A stretch of DNA of 64,000 nt from Tritrichomonas musculus. Lineage: Eukaryota > Parabasalia > Tritrichomonadida > Tritrichomonadidae. The notes under the pieces were generated by a model. That model saw only the letters and a program-made list of their open reading frames with translations, did not search any database and was not told where the DNA came from. The position numbers and the translations under genes are program-made. The DNA lies in assembly GCA_039105265.1 (NCBI GenBank), contig JAPFFF010000007.1, positions 6,200,001 to 6,264,000 on the forward strand. Direction: 5' to 3'. Below are positions 46,836 to 57,532 of the stretch, in pieces (position 1 is the first letter of the stretch; each line of letters opens with the position of its first letter).

Positions 46836-48998
46836 TTAATGCAAAACATAGTCAGGATTAGGTTCATCAACTTTCTCGAATTCGACTGTATGTGAAGAAA
46901 TTTCCTGTGAAGTACCAGGGTCCTTAATCACTGCTGTCACCAAGTTAATTCCCTTATTCAAAGTCACGTTAAACACGTTGATATTCTTAACATTATTAGA
47001 AATCGAATCGATCAACGATTCGTTATTATAAATGTACAAGTTAGTATTCAAAGCGGTCAAGCTTGTCAGAACCGTCACGTTAATGTACGGAGTAGCTCTA
47101 TCATGAAAGCGAACACCGCAGACGTGAACGAATTTTTGTTGTTTGTTCCAGTTAGACTTGTAAAAGAAGAAAGACTCTTTCTTTGTCTTTCTGTCATAAG
47201 TAACGAGTCCTTTGTTGTTTCTTCCAGTCATTCCTCCTTCATCGCGCGAATCGGAAGCGAAATCGAACATGTTCCACACAAACGAGCCCCACAAGTCCTT
47301 CTTTACAATAATATCGTAAAACTTCTCATGAAAGAGAAGTTGATATTCTTCCGAATAATCATGATTAACAGGATTATCGGAGTGATACTTGAGGATGCCT
47401 TCAGCGCCATATTCAGTCAAGCTTAACGGCTTATTTTGTGGATAAGAACGGATATTGTCAATTGCTTCAGCATTAGATTCTATCGTTCCACCGTACCAAC
47501 CGCCGTACAAGTTGTAACCGATAACGTTTGGAATCGTATTCAGTTCGTTATCGTAACCTTGATCACCTATCATCGCACCATATGTTCCTCGAGTGCTATC
47601 TAATTCATTGGTGAATTTCTGGAGACGTTTAACAGTATCGTGAACTTGTGGCGAATCGCCATGCTGGACAATCTCGTTCATGTAGCCCCAGAACGCCACA
47701 CATGGATGATTGTAGTTCTGCTTGACCATCTCCGATAGCTGATCCTTCAAGTTCTCTTCCGACTTCGTAGTGTTAAGGAATTGTGATATGAAAGGTACTT
47801 CGCATATAATAATCAGTCCTTTTTTGTCACAATAATCGTAAACGGTCTCGTTTTGCTGATAATGTGATAAGCGCACAGCATTCGCTCCTAGCTCGTAGAT
47901 AAGATTAAAATCTTCTTCTTCTTCGTCATTGCTGACTGCCCAGCCTTTGTCTAGGCGGTCTTGGTGGCGTGAGACACCTCGTAATTGATACTTGACGCCA
48001 TTCAAGTAGAAACCTGAATAATTGACCTTAACGGTACGAAAGCCAAAGTTGGATTCTACCCTATCGTATATTTCGCCATTGACCATTAAGTCGACTGTTA
48101 AATGATACAGATATGGATCATCTCGGCCGTTCCATAAATGTGGCGCTGTAATGGTCGTTTTGATGGATTGTGTTTTTTGGCCTGATTGGATGGTTGTTTC
48201 GTTTTCTAAAATAACTTTTTCTGAGTTGTCGTAAATCTTATATCTTAAATGTAATTCTTTTTGATCGGAATCATTCGAAATACTGACATTGAATTCAACT
48301 TCACCTGTTGTAGCGTTTGGTTTGATGTATAATGCCCTAGAACCAAAATCTGACATATTAAATGAAACTTTATTCACTGCAATGATATTGACGTCGCGAT
48401 AAATGCCACCAAAGAAGGTGAAATCAGCTGTATACGGATAGTATTCTAAATTATTCCTGTTATCAACAACAACAGTAATTAAATTGGTCTGTGAAGTGAG
48501 ATATTTGGTGATCTCAAAACGGAACTTAGCATACCCTCCAACATGATATCCTGCTTTTTGTCCATTAACATAAACTGTGGTTTTTAAATTGGATCCGCAA
48601 AATTCAATGAAAATACGCTTATTGGCTAAATCGTTGTACTGAAAATAGGTCTGATAAGAGCATGGGATCTTAGAGTAGTTATTTCCACCATTTTGTCCAT
48701 CATAATTATTCCATGTGTGTGGTACGTTAACTTCTTCTGAATGATCAATTATTTGAGAAAAATTAATTTTATCGATGTCTTGAGATATTTGAGTTAAATT
48801 TTTATAAAATTGCCACTTGTGAAGAGGAATAACTTCTCTTATTGAATTAGAATTTGTTTTTCCTTTATATAAAACAGTAAATATTAATGCAACTACAAGA
48901 GCTGCTATTTCTAAAATAATGCCAATTGTAATAAAAAGTATATCCTTTTTCTTGCTTGGCTTATTTGGATCAAATTCTTTGTAGCCGTCGTCTCGCAT
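46836..48998 (-). CDS. Membrane-anchored glycoside hydrolase family 2 (beta-galactosidase/glucuronidase type)
   Basis: 720 residues from ATG 48998 (MRDDGYKEFDPNKPSKKK). An upstream extension would need a TTG. Type II topology: a lysine-rich cytosolic tail, one transmembrane helix at ~20-42 (ILFITIGIILEIAALVVALI), then the extracellular or lumenal enzyme. GH2 sugar-binding (NVPHTWNNYDG, FRFEITKYL), Ig-like and TIM-barrel domains appear in the usual order. Active site: GVSRHQDRLDKGWA, acid/base Glu in FWGYMNE (~443) and nucleophile Glu in LSLTEYGAEG (~528). It would trim host or dietary glycans at the surface or in the lysosome. Substrate (galactoside or glucuronide) cannot be decided by eye. 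The stop CATTAAAGG overlaps TAAA. Confidence 0.9.
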   Translation of the reverse strand: MRDDGYKEFDPNKPSKKKDILFITIGIILEIAALVVALIFTVLYKGKTNSNSIREVIPLHKWQFYKNLTQISQDIDKINFSQIIDHSEEVNVPHTWNNYDGQNGGNNYSKIPCSYQTYFQYNDLANKRIFIEFCGSNLKTTVYVNGQKAGYHVGGYAKFRFEITKYLTSQTNLITVVVDNRNNLEYYPYTADFTFFGGIYRDVNIIAVNKVSFNMSDFGSRALYIKPNATTGEVEFNVSISNDSDQKELHLRYKIYDNSEKVILENETTIQSGQKTQSIKTTITAPHLWNGRDDPYLYHLTVDLMVNGEIYDRVESNFGFRTVKVNYSGFYLNGVKYQLRGVSRHQDRLDKGWAVSNDEEEEDFNLIYELGANAVRLSHYQQNETVYDYCDKKGLIIICEVPFISQFLNTTKSEENLKDQLSEMVKQNYNHPCVAFWGYMNEIVQHGDSPQVHDTVKRLQKFTNELDSTRGTYGAMIGDQGYDNELNTIPNVIGYNLYGGWYGGTIESNAEAIDNIRSYPQNKPLSLTEYGAEGILKYHSDNPVNHDYSEEYQLLFHEKFYDIIVKKDLWGSFVWNMFDFASDSRDEGGMTGRNNKGLVTYDRKTKKESFFFYKSNWNKQQKFVHVCGVRFHDRATPYINVTVLTSLTALNTNLYIYNNESLIDSISNNVKNINVFNVTLNKGINLVTAVIKDPGTSQEISSHTVEFEKVDEPNPDYVLH

Positions 48999-50239
48999 TT
49001 GGTTTGTAAGATAATTTTCGGACAATCGTTTTTTTCTACTCCACTTTTTGAATGGTTTTTCTATTCCTTGAGTAGCTACTCATGGAAAGTTAAAAACCGC
49101 TATCTTAAGGTTAAATTTGACTTACTCTGTTAAGAAAATTAACCAAAAAAATCGTAAATTTAAACTTTACCGAAAAAATATAACAGTTTGCTTTTTTTGA
49201 TATGAATTTTTATATTTTTTCATGATTTTTCAGGAATATGCACACCAGTAATCACCACGGGGCTGCGCGAAGCTGAATCGGGCTCCTTGAATTGCTGGAT
49301 GAATCGGGAATCTATTTTAACTATATAAATATGTATTATTTAGCAAAAATTGAATAAAAAGGTAAAAAAATAGTATTCAAAAAGTTAAAAAGTTTTCAAA
49401 AAGTGGTGGAGAAAAATACGATTCCCATAGTTTTCTTTCAAAGAAATTTTTATTGTTATTGGGGATCAACCGCTCAACCGCTGTCATAAAATTGAGGGAA
49501 AACCTAAAGATCAATGCAAAATATATTATTAAATAAATATAGCAGTATTTATGAATAATAAAAAAATTGCATTAAAAAAAATATCCTTTATTTTGCAAGG
49601 AGTTAGAATAGATCAAATTTTTGATGACATGTGATATAAATTTAATTTTTTTACTTGTTTAAAATCATTATAAAAAGCCATTAATTAATATATTTTTGGA
49701 TTTAAACTCCTTATGATCAAACAAATATTCTATTTTATTCAATAAAACCCTCAAAAAAACATCAAATGAAAGATATTTTCACAGATTTATTATTTCTCCT
49801 CTTGAAAAACAAAAATCGAAGAAAAATAACCATAACCATCTATTAAGAAATGGTTAAACAATCAAAAGTAAACAAACATTTATAACTTTTTTTTTTTTTT
49901 TTTTTTTTTGAAAATTTACCCTTCGGACGTAGCCCTTCGGCGGTTTTGTAAAATACGGCTATTTGGTCGTTCATTGAATAGTTTATTTTACAAAACTTCT
50001 ACGGCACACGGCAAAAGTGCAACTTTTTGAATACTTTACAAAAAAAATCTTCAATTACGGCATACGGCCAAAAGGGATACTTCGGACGTAATTGGAATTT
50101 TATAAAATTCAATGAAAAGACGTATTAAAATGTAAAAATTGCCGAAATGAAGCGTAATTACATAATTTATATAAAAATTAAAAAAGCAAAGAGCTAGAGC
50201 TCTCAAATTTGAAAGGATAAAATATTTATATTTAAAGAT
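48999..50239. other. Intergenic DNA with small G+C islands and hairpin-like words, no gene
   Basis: A short G+C-richer island lies at ~49250-49310 (CACGGGGCTGCGCGAAGCTG). At ~49917-50095 there are repeated words (CTTCGGACGTA twice, CCCTTCGG twice, ACGGC..ACGGC) and an inverted pair TTTTGTAAAATA/TATTTTACAAAA (~49943 and ~49982). A T26-type run precedes this. Related words (CATCCGAAGGGC) occur at ~53142-53153, so this may be debris of an older repeat. No coding frame. Confidence 0.35.
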
Positions 50240-51520
50240 ATAGCAGAAATCAGATGATGTGAAAAAAATTAAATTATTATCGTTTTTTTTTTTTAAACTT
50301 TTTATATTAATTTTCACAAATATTTTCAATTAAAAAAGCAGTTATTTTTCACTTCATGTGATTGCTATTAAAAAGTGGAAATTCAATAAAAAATCGTTTA
50401 TTTAATTGAAAAAGTTGAATTAGTACGAATGGTAATAAGATCTTTCAGGATGCTCGTTAACGCTTATTAACCTTTCATGCATTGTGTCAATGAGACCATT
50501 TATCGTTTCAAAAGTTAAAGCTTCCCATACATCGATTATGATCTTTTTCAAATCATCTAGAGTTTGTGGGCTCTTCTTTTCAATTCGAGATTTCATAATT
50601 GCCCAAATTGTTTCGATAATGTTCAAGTCAGGGGAGTAAGGTGGCCAGTCTTCCAGCAATTTCACAGATAGTTCTGATAACACAGCCTTTGTCACATTTG
50701 AGGTATGAGAAGGCGCGTTATCTTGCTGGAAGACCCAGCCATCTACTCCCCAGTGATTATCAGCTGCTTCCAGCAAGTCAGTTCCAAAAAATATATCGTT
50801 TATATACTTTTCACTGTTAACGTGCCCTTCGAAGATGACCAGGCTGCTCTTAAAGTTATACCCCACTGCACCCCAGATCATAATCTTGGGGTAATACTTC
50901 CTATCATGACTCAGCATTCCAGTGGAGATATTATACTTATCGACCCAGACCCACTTTTTGTGGGCACCCAACTGGAATGCTGATTCATCACTGAAAACAA
51001 CATTATTAAAATTAGTATTTAAAGTTAAGTGCTTATCTGTAAAATTTTTTCTTAAATTTTTGGCATTTTCAGTTATATAAACTGACCTTAAAGGGGGCCG
51101 ATAACGTAAATTTGCCTTATTTCTGTATCGGTTTATGGTAGATTCGTACACCTTAAGGTCAAATAGAATATAAAGAAGATCTCTTAATTCTTGCGCAGTT
51201 ATCGATGGTTTGTTGATAGTTTGCGAGTAAATATATATTTTATGCGGATTTTGTAGTTTTTCAGTATATTTGCGTTGAATAATTTCATTTGTATTGACAG
51301 CTTTTTTGACTGTGTTATATGAAATGCCAAGAAACTTGGCAGTCGCAGATATATTGTTAACAAATTTTGAATTTACATCTTTGATGTATTGATATCTTTG
51401 TTCTATAGGAATTTGACGATAAATGTCTTTGAATGACATTTTATTTTATCTTATTTAAATTGACCATAAAGGTGAAAAGATTATTTAAAAAAAATTTCAC
51501 ATCATCTGATTTCTGCTATA
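50240..51520. mobile_element. Tc1/mariner-type transposon, intact-looking
   Basis: The element spans 50242-51518 (1277 bp) between TA dinucleotides (50240-50241 and 51519-51520). Terminal inverted repeats of ~24 bp, TAGCAGAAATCAGATGATGT followed by GAAA, are identical at both ends. It encodes one open transposase. Identical ends and an open frame suggest a recent insertion. Confidence 0.92.
50420..51439 (-). CDS. Tc1-like transposase
   Basis: A 339-residue protein, the usual length. The N-terminal helix-turn-helix pair (SATAKFLGISYNTVKKAV) binds the repeats. The DDE catalytic triad is complete: VVFSDESAF (~D149), QQDNAPSHTS (~D235) and SPDLNIIETIW (E). I count 35 residues between the second Asp and the Glu, one more than the DD34E of Tc1. 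The extra residue lies in LLEDWPPYSP. The C-terminal ~50 residues are family-typical. The gene fills most of the element and is antiparallel to nothing else. Confidence 0.92.
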   Translation of the reverse strand: MSFKDIYRQIPIEQRYQYIKDVNSKFVNNISATAKFLGISYNTVKKAVNTNEIIQRKYTEKLQNPHKIYIYSQTINKPSITAQELRDLLYILFDLKVYESTINRYRNKANLRYRPPLRSVYITENAKNLRKNFTDKHLTLNTNFNNVVFSDESAFQLGAHKKWVWVDKYNISTGMLSHDRKYYPKIMIWGAVGYNFKSSLVIFEGHVNSEKYINDIFFGTDLLEAADNHWGVDGWVFQQDNAPSHTSNVTKAVLSELSVKLLEDWPPYSPDLNIIETIWAIMKSRIEKKSPQTLDDLKKIIIDVWEALTFETINGLIDTMHERLISVNEHPERSYYHSY

Positions 51521-51530
51521 AATATTTTTA

Positions 51531-52993
51531 TAGTTGGTGGACATAATTATGTTTTTGGGACATAATCATGTTTGCTCAACTTTTTGAATGGTACACAAAA
51601 ATAAAACACATTTTTCTCAATACTTTTTAAAGATAATTTGATAATATTATATACTTTATTAATGTATTTTATGTACATCATTATTTAATTAAATGAGCTA
51701 TTATATTTGTGATTTATATGAAATTTTGCCATTAATGTAAAAAAAAGTCAAAATGCTTATTTTATTCTCAATAATTGAAACTTGGGATTTAATAATAATA
51801 TCATTAATTCATAATCAGTAATGATATAATTTTGTCAGATAATTGATATCTAAAAACTTTCATATAAGAAAATTTTGATGCACAAAATAAAGTTAAAAAT
51901 CATATCACTTTTTTGTTTTTTTCCAATAAAAAATAAAAACTTTTAAATTTTTATTTAAATATTTGATATAATGCAAATAGTATAATGATATTGAAAAAAT
52001 AAAATTGGCGGTTCTACTCAAGATCTATTACCTTGATGAAAAAGAGTAACTTCTGAAATAACTTAAAAAGACTTTCAATTTTAGACATTGAGAAATTATT
52101 TTCATTATTTTAATAGTTCTTCTATACTTACCTAATATTTATTGATTAATTGCTATTTTTAATGCTATTATAATAGAAAAAATAAAAAAGTGAAATTTGT
52201 ATATTTCTTAGAAAAACCTGAAATCTTGATGGACAACAATGATTTTTAGAGGATTAATAATATATTTCATTGTATGTGTTATCAAATAATGTAATTCTGA
52301 AATCATATCAATTATGCATGAGTGATTTATGAATGATTTTGAATGAAAAAAAGAAAAATGAAATTTTTCCAAGATTGATTCTTTTTCAACCATATTATTA
52401 TATTTAATATATTATATGCATCATATAGATGATTAATACTGCATCTAATTTGAAATAAAATGAACTCATTTTTCAAAATTTGTAATTTTGTATGAATGAT
52501 TTTTGTCATATTTTGAAAACACTTTTTCTTTTTATATAATTATTATTTCAATAAATTTTTTTCTAAAATATAATATATACATTATATTCTAAAATAATAA
52601 CTATGTTAGAGCAAATTAAAACAACCTTTTTTTTATGGTAAAAACATGAAATGTGATATGAAATGAGTTTTTTGAGTAGTGAAATGAAAATGAAACCATT
52701 TTTTCTAATTATCTATTTTATTTCAATAAATAATAATGATACATTTTAATTATAGATGAAAAGTAAATTATAATTTTTTTTAAATAATAAAAAAATATTC
52801 AGAAATTAAAAATTCGATATCATATTTATGATCAAATTTAGTTTGATAAAAGTGAATGAAAATCGGGGAATAGAATGTATCCAATATGATATTAATTGTT
52901 CTACAATTGTTTTTTTAAAAGTCCAATTTGAATATATAGAAATGATGTGAAAACATAATTATGTCTCCAAAACAGAATTATGTCCACCAACTA
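51531..52993. mobile_element. ~1.46 kb non-autonomous inverted-repeat element, TA-flanked
   Basis: The ends at 51533 and 52991 read GTTGGTGGACATAATTATGT and, on the other strand, GTTGGTGGACATAATTCTGT. Both continue into GACATAAT(C/T)ATGTTT, giving ~45 bp imperfect inverted repeats. TA dinucleotides flank the element (51531-51532 and 52992-52993). The interior is AT-rich with no transposase remnant that I recognise. It starts 10 bp from the Tc1 element's right target site, so two elements sit end to end. Confidence 0.65.
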
Positions 52994-53388
52994 TATTTTT
53001 CAAATATAACTTTTTATTAACTTTTTCTAAAAAAGTCGTATTCCAATTATTTTCACGTAGACGTAATCGTAAAACGTAATTGTTTTTTTTTTCTTGGTCT
53101 ATTTTATTGAAAAAGTTTGAACAGAACGTAATTTTTAAAACATCCGAAGGGCTATTCTGAAATATATATATCAATAATTTTGTGAAATAGCACCACGTTT
53201 ATCTGTGAAAATTTCAATTATTGTGATATATAAATAATTCCTAACAAATTTCATATTTTAATAAACTATTTTTTTTTTTTTTTTTTTTTTTTTTTTGATT
53301 TAATTCTTTATTGTAACGTTCTTTCATTTGAACCATAGCAAAAGGTCAAATTATATAATTCGCCATAAATTCAATTTTATTCAATATC
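52994..53388. other. AT-rich DNA with long T run, no gene
   Basis: Contains ACGTAATCGTAAAACGTAATT-like words, CATCCGAAGGGC and a T run of about 29 at ~53270-53298. No gene. Confidence 0.4.
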
Positions 53389-53796
53389 TTGCTAAAGGGA
53401 GGCCAACGAAAGCTTTCACATTTAACTCAAAGTGCATTTTTCAATACTCATAGGCAATTGTTAATGAATAAAGACCCACGGTTACTCTTTAATGAAGATG
53501 AATCTAGTTCAGTTTCTTCAAAAAAGTTCAAGGCTTTAACACTTAACAAAAAAGGTCCTTGCGCTGTTACAGTATCAGATAAAGAGCCACATATTTCTGC
53601 AGTATATTGTTACAAAACTGCAGGATATAAGTTGAAACTTTTTATCATCTTACCTGGACTCAAAAACCTTCCCTCAGAATTAATACTTTTAAACAGTTTT
53701 TTTGCAAATCAAAAGTCAGGTTGGATGACGAATAAACTCTTTTTCTCATTTTGCATATACTTTGTATGTTGTATAAGTGATTATAGATTAACTTAA
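53389..53796 (+). pseudogene. Fragment of a pogo/Tigger-type (DDE_1) transposase
   Basis: 135 codons without an ATG. LLFNEDESSSVSSKKFKAL has the NxDE pattern around the first catalytic Asp. AVTVSDKEPHISAVYC and ANQKSGWMTNKLFFSFCIYF match in style the middle of DDE_1 transposases (the xKSGWMT..xF..W block). Neither the DNA-binding N-terminus nor the remaining catalytic part is present. It is a 5'- and 3'-truncated remnant of a DNA transposon. Confidence 0.6.
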
Positions 53797-53799
53797 CAC

Positions 53800-54360
53800 G
53801 AGATATTATGAATTCTGAGGAAAAACCGTTTAAAAGGTATTGAATAATCATATCGTGGCCAATAGACGAGAATGCATTTTGATGATCAAGGGCATTAATT
53901 TAAATGCTTTTATTATTTCGTATTGTATCAAAGTAAAGTTCTGAAATAACTGAGGTGCTAGAACTAGATGCAATTCCTCTTTTTTCGATTGGATCTTGTG
54001 TAATTTTTGTCATCAAACTCATTAAAAACAGATAAATAATCTTTTAATTCTTGATTTATATAATCATTTAATTCTTGTACTTTCTCGAAATAATATCCTA
54101 TTTAGTTCATTCCAATAACTGTTTTCTTTTTCTGGTAATCACAAATTGAATTTTTATTTTTCATAATATTTCTATATCGGATTAAGTGTATTTTGTCCCC
54201 AATTAAGAATAGCATACGGGGCCCTAACTTCAATAATAATACACTTATTTCTTTTTTGATTCCAAGTGACTATATCTAGTCTGAGCTGTTTTAGATCGTC
54301 AATTAAATTACTAATTGGAATCTTTGAATTCTGATGAATTATTAAAACATCATTATCAGA
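53800..54360 (-). pseudogene. Possible remnant of a reverse-transcriptase-bearing element
   Basis: On the minus strand, broken frames give short peptides that look coding rather than random: LDHQNAFSSIGHDMIIQYL (~53840-53900), reminiscent of the first RT catalytic block of non-LTR elements, and, further upstream in transcription order, LRLDIVTWNQKRNKCIIIEV (~54225-54300). The order of these pieces does not fit a simple R2-like layout. The family remains open. Confidence 0.2.
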
Positions 54361-54647
54361 TCAAAGATATTTAAAATAATCAAGAATCTCTTGTAAGACC
54401 AAAAGAGAATATCAAACAAGATAAATAAATTAAAGTGAAAAAATACTAACGAACAAGCTGTAAAAGAACATACTTGGCATATTTAATTCAAAAAGAAGGA
54501 TGGCGCAAATTTATATGGCAGAATGGTTAGAACATGATGTTATTGACAAAGAAATGAAAGATTAATTTGATCTCATTGATGATAAATCCAATGATACATA
54601 AGAAGCATTGTTTATTTCGTTAATTATAATCAATCAACAGTTGATTA

Positions 54648-54775
54648 GAAAAATGACTACGAATGATTAACTTTAATTAAAATAAATATCAACAATGATT
54701 GATATTAATAAAATGCAATGACTGCGAATGATCAACTTTAATTAAAACACGTATCAACGATGATTGATATTAACA
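54648..54775. repeat. Two-copy diverged tandem repeat, ~65 bp unit
   Basis: AATGACTACGAATGATTAAC...ATCAACAATGATTGATATTAA is followed by AATGACTGCGAATGATCAAC...ATCAACGATGATTGATATTAA. The copies differ at several sites, so the duplication is old. Each copy also holds short inverted words (ATCAAC..GATTGATATTAAT). Confidence 0.75.
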
Positions 54776-54789
54776 TATTAATATGTTTA

Positions 54790-55020
54790 TCACATTTTTT
54801 CTGAGAATAAAAGAAAGGATTCTAGATTAGGCTAGAACCTCCTTCATCCGGTATAAGATCAGGTCACTTGGCCATATGTTACATTGTCCAATTCGTTGCT
54901 GTACAGAGTTTTACACGAGCCAGCAAAGTAACATGCTGTGTAAAAAACAATAGAGATATCAGTCTAAAGTAGTACCCAACGGGAATTGAGAAGAACGCTA
55001 CTTATTTCCTGGAAAAAAAG
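54790..55020. other. G+C-richer unannotated island
   Basis: A ~200 bp stretch (CCTCCTTCATCCGGTATAAG, GTCACTTGGCCATATG, CCAACGGGAATTGAGAAGAA) stands out from the AT-rich surroundings. No long frame on either strand. The minus strand gives short peptides such as ARVKLCTATNW. It may be debris of the element at 53800-54360, or an RNA. I cannot decide. Confidence 0.25.
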
Positions 55021-55324
55021 AATTTTATTTATGAATGAAAGCAACTTTTTTATTTATTTTTGATTTGCATGACATTCAAATAGTTTTTATTTTTAAAATA
55101 TATTATTTAAATATCTTTATATATATATATAAGATTCTTGATTTCAATATTCAGGAAAACTATCAAAACTGATGTTTTTATTTAAATATAACAAGGCCTA
55201 TGTGAAAAATGTTTTTAAAAACAATATTTTGAACGATTAAACTAATATAAACTAAAAGAAAAATAATAATTAATAAAAAAATATTTTTTTATACATTATC
55301 TGCTAATTGTTCTTCTGATACCTG

Positions 55325-55434
55325 AATATAAGGAAATTGTAAATGCAGCTGCAGTCCGTTCGAGTGGAGCTGCAACAGCATCTATATATTGGGAAGCAGC
55401 AGATGTTTATATAATTATATTACGATCGCTTTTC
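55325..55434 (+). pseudogene. Short coding-like remnant (alanine-rich peptide)
   Basis: A ~35-codon frame containing EYKEIVNAAAVRSSGAATAS and IYWEAADVYIIIL before a stop, with G+C-rich codons quite unlike the flanks. No ATG and no family recognised. It looks like the tail of a broken gene. Confidence 0.3.
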
Positions 55435-55641
55435 AATAATTGAATATTTTTTAAAAAAATTACGATCATTTTATGAAAAGTAATCCAAAATATGAGATGA
55501 AAGTATTTTTTCATTAGGTAAATTTTGAATGATTAAATAAACGCTACTTTGAATAAGATAATTTTGGCACTTTTTAAGTGGTATTTGACCACATAACTAT
55601 TTAAAATGATACTTGAACATTTTACAAATTTAATTTTGAGC

Positions 55642-56342
55642 TTATAAACTGCTTCTCAGCGGTTGTACAACTAATTGAGAGATATTCAAAAGTTTACATT
55701 TATCTACTTTCAAAATTCAATTAGGTTGTACAACCGTTTTTTCATATTTAAATAAAAAAAAGGAATTTATGATTAGATTTGATTTATATAATAAAAGAAA
55801 TGGAAATGTATGACAGTTTGTAAGCTAGTATTGCTGAATTGCTATATAGTTTGGTAATGAGCCTATATTTATTTGAAATTTGATTATCATAAATCATGGG
55901 AACGTTCTGAGTTACTCCAAAGTGCCATGTAATTTGCATCTATTTGTTGCGTTGGAACATTTTTACTAATGATACACGAGATTCTGATTAGCTTTCTCTA
56001 AGGAATACTAAATAAAAATGATTTGAATTCAATTATAATTTTTTCTTTTGAAAATTTGAATGATGTAAAATTTTCTTTCTATGAATTTATATTTATCTAC
56101 ATTCAAAAATTGTATAGAAGTTTATTCATTTCTGAAGAAAATTTAAAAAAGCAATTAAATGCACAATTTAACAATATTTTAAATAACTTATTTAATCATT
56201 ATAACTAATCAAACATTATATTGTTAATTATGAAAGTATATAAAATAAATATTCATTATGAATTTAGATATTAACGAAATTTCAAATACGAAATTTGAAT
56301 TCCTCTCAAATACTTGTACAACCGTTGAGAACCAGTTTATAA
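55642..56342. mobile_element. ~700 bp MITE-like inverted-repeat element
   Basis: The ends read TTATAAACTGCTTCTCAGCG and, on the other strand, TTATAAACTGGTTCTCAACG, both followed by GTTGTACAA and further similarity (~45 bp imperfect inverted repeats). Just inside the left end an inverted copy (CAATTAGGTTGTACAACCG at ~55719-55738) forms a hairpin with CGGTTGTACAACTAATTGAG. No transposase. An Asn-rich 61-codon frame inside (56023-56208) is probably chance. Confidence 0.65.
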
Positions 56343-56574
56343 TATATAGAAACGAACCCTAAAAAATGAGGGCGCTTAATTGTTCGGCTTGGTTTGACAT
56401 TTTATAGATTGCTGATAAAATAATAAAAAAATTTTTAAAGTTCGATTTTTCATTTTTTTGAATTGTTGTTATTTTTGGGAGTTCGTAAATTTATTCAAAA
56501 TGTGTCTATGCCATTTTGTGAAAGTTTTGAGGGATAATTTTGAAAAAGTGGCGATTTTATGAGCTCTGGGCCTG

Positions 56575-57267
56575 ATGATAGAGGGCTGTAAATTCTATGA
56601 TGAAGGGTTCATTTTTTATCCCATGTCGTTCTGGTCCTCCTTACTCTCTGAGAATCTACCTCCAAATACATTTTTTGGGCTAGATTGTTCAATGTCAGCT
56701 AGAAGGAATGCAAAGCATGCTATAAATGTATTCATTGATCCTGCATTTCAGCCTGTTTTTAAAACAGGTCAATTGATAGAGTATTTAGATCTTGGACACT
56801 TAAAAAAAGGTTTGGGAAATATATTTGATTTGCACAATTCAAATAATCATCTTTATAAATTAAAAGAATATATTACTGCGAGATTCAACTATATAGTAAG
56901 AAGAAAAGACATCTCTATTGAAGAAAAAGTTGCAGAGTGGCAATTAACTCCAGATTGGGTAATGAAGAACTGCAAGAACAAAGGTTATTTAGACTCCGAG
57001 AAAAAGAGGAAAAGAAGAATATCACCTGATGAAGCAAAGAATACCTTAAAAGAATTTCTTAAAGAATCTGAAAGGTTGATTAGAAAATGTGGTGTTGCAA
57101 ACACTCAGGCAATTGAATCTTTTAATTCTATAAAAGCTAATTTTGGACCACAGCAGTTTACTTTCCAAATATCATTTAAAATTCGTTGTTTGATGACTAT
57201 ATTAAAATGGAATGAAGATAATTGTTATCACATCATTGATGATTTAATTTCAAATTTTTTTAAATAA
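56575..57267 (+). pseudogene. C-terminal part of a DDE-type transposase, truncated
   Basis: 230 codons from an internal ATG. DPAFQPVFKTGQLIEYLDLG with HLKKGLGNIF resembles the catalytic-Asp/H..K region, and CGVANTQAIESFNSIKANFG resembles the terminal (N/T)ESFN Glu block of MULE/Kolobok-like transposases. The N-terminal half is missing. A basic tail (RRERQRIESKKIESR...) continues downstream to ~57480 in a different frame, so the gene is broken at its 3' end too. It is a dead DNA-transposon fragment of uncertain superfamily. Confidence 0.55.
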
Positions 57268-57532
57268 ACAATGTAAAAGTATTCTTCGACAAGATCAAAA
57301 AAGAAGAGAACGCCAAAGAATTGAATCCAAAAAAATTGAATCAAGAATCATGCGAAATATTAAGAGAAGAAATACAAAAATAAATGTCAAAATAAATATT
57401 AAAGGACATCAATATGCAGCAGATAAAACAAATGAAAATAAAAGAACAGATCCAACCAGAAAAGTGGCATTAAAAATTTAATATCAAACAATTGTTTTAT
57501 TAGTTCATTTTTACAGCTTTTTAGACACACGT

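Noticed and set aside
49889-49914. T run as an RNA polymerase III terminator
   Set aside because: No Pol III gene precedes it; similar homopolymers occur throughout the intergenic DNA.
50051-50329. 92-residue minus-strand frame
   Set aside because: It crosses the Tc1 element boundary and is low-complexity.
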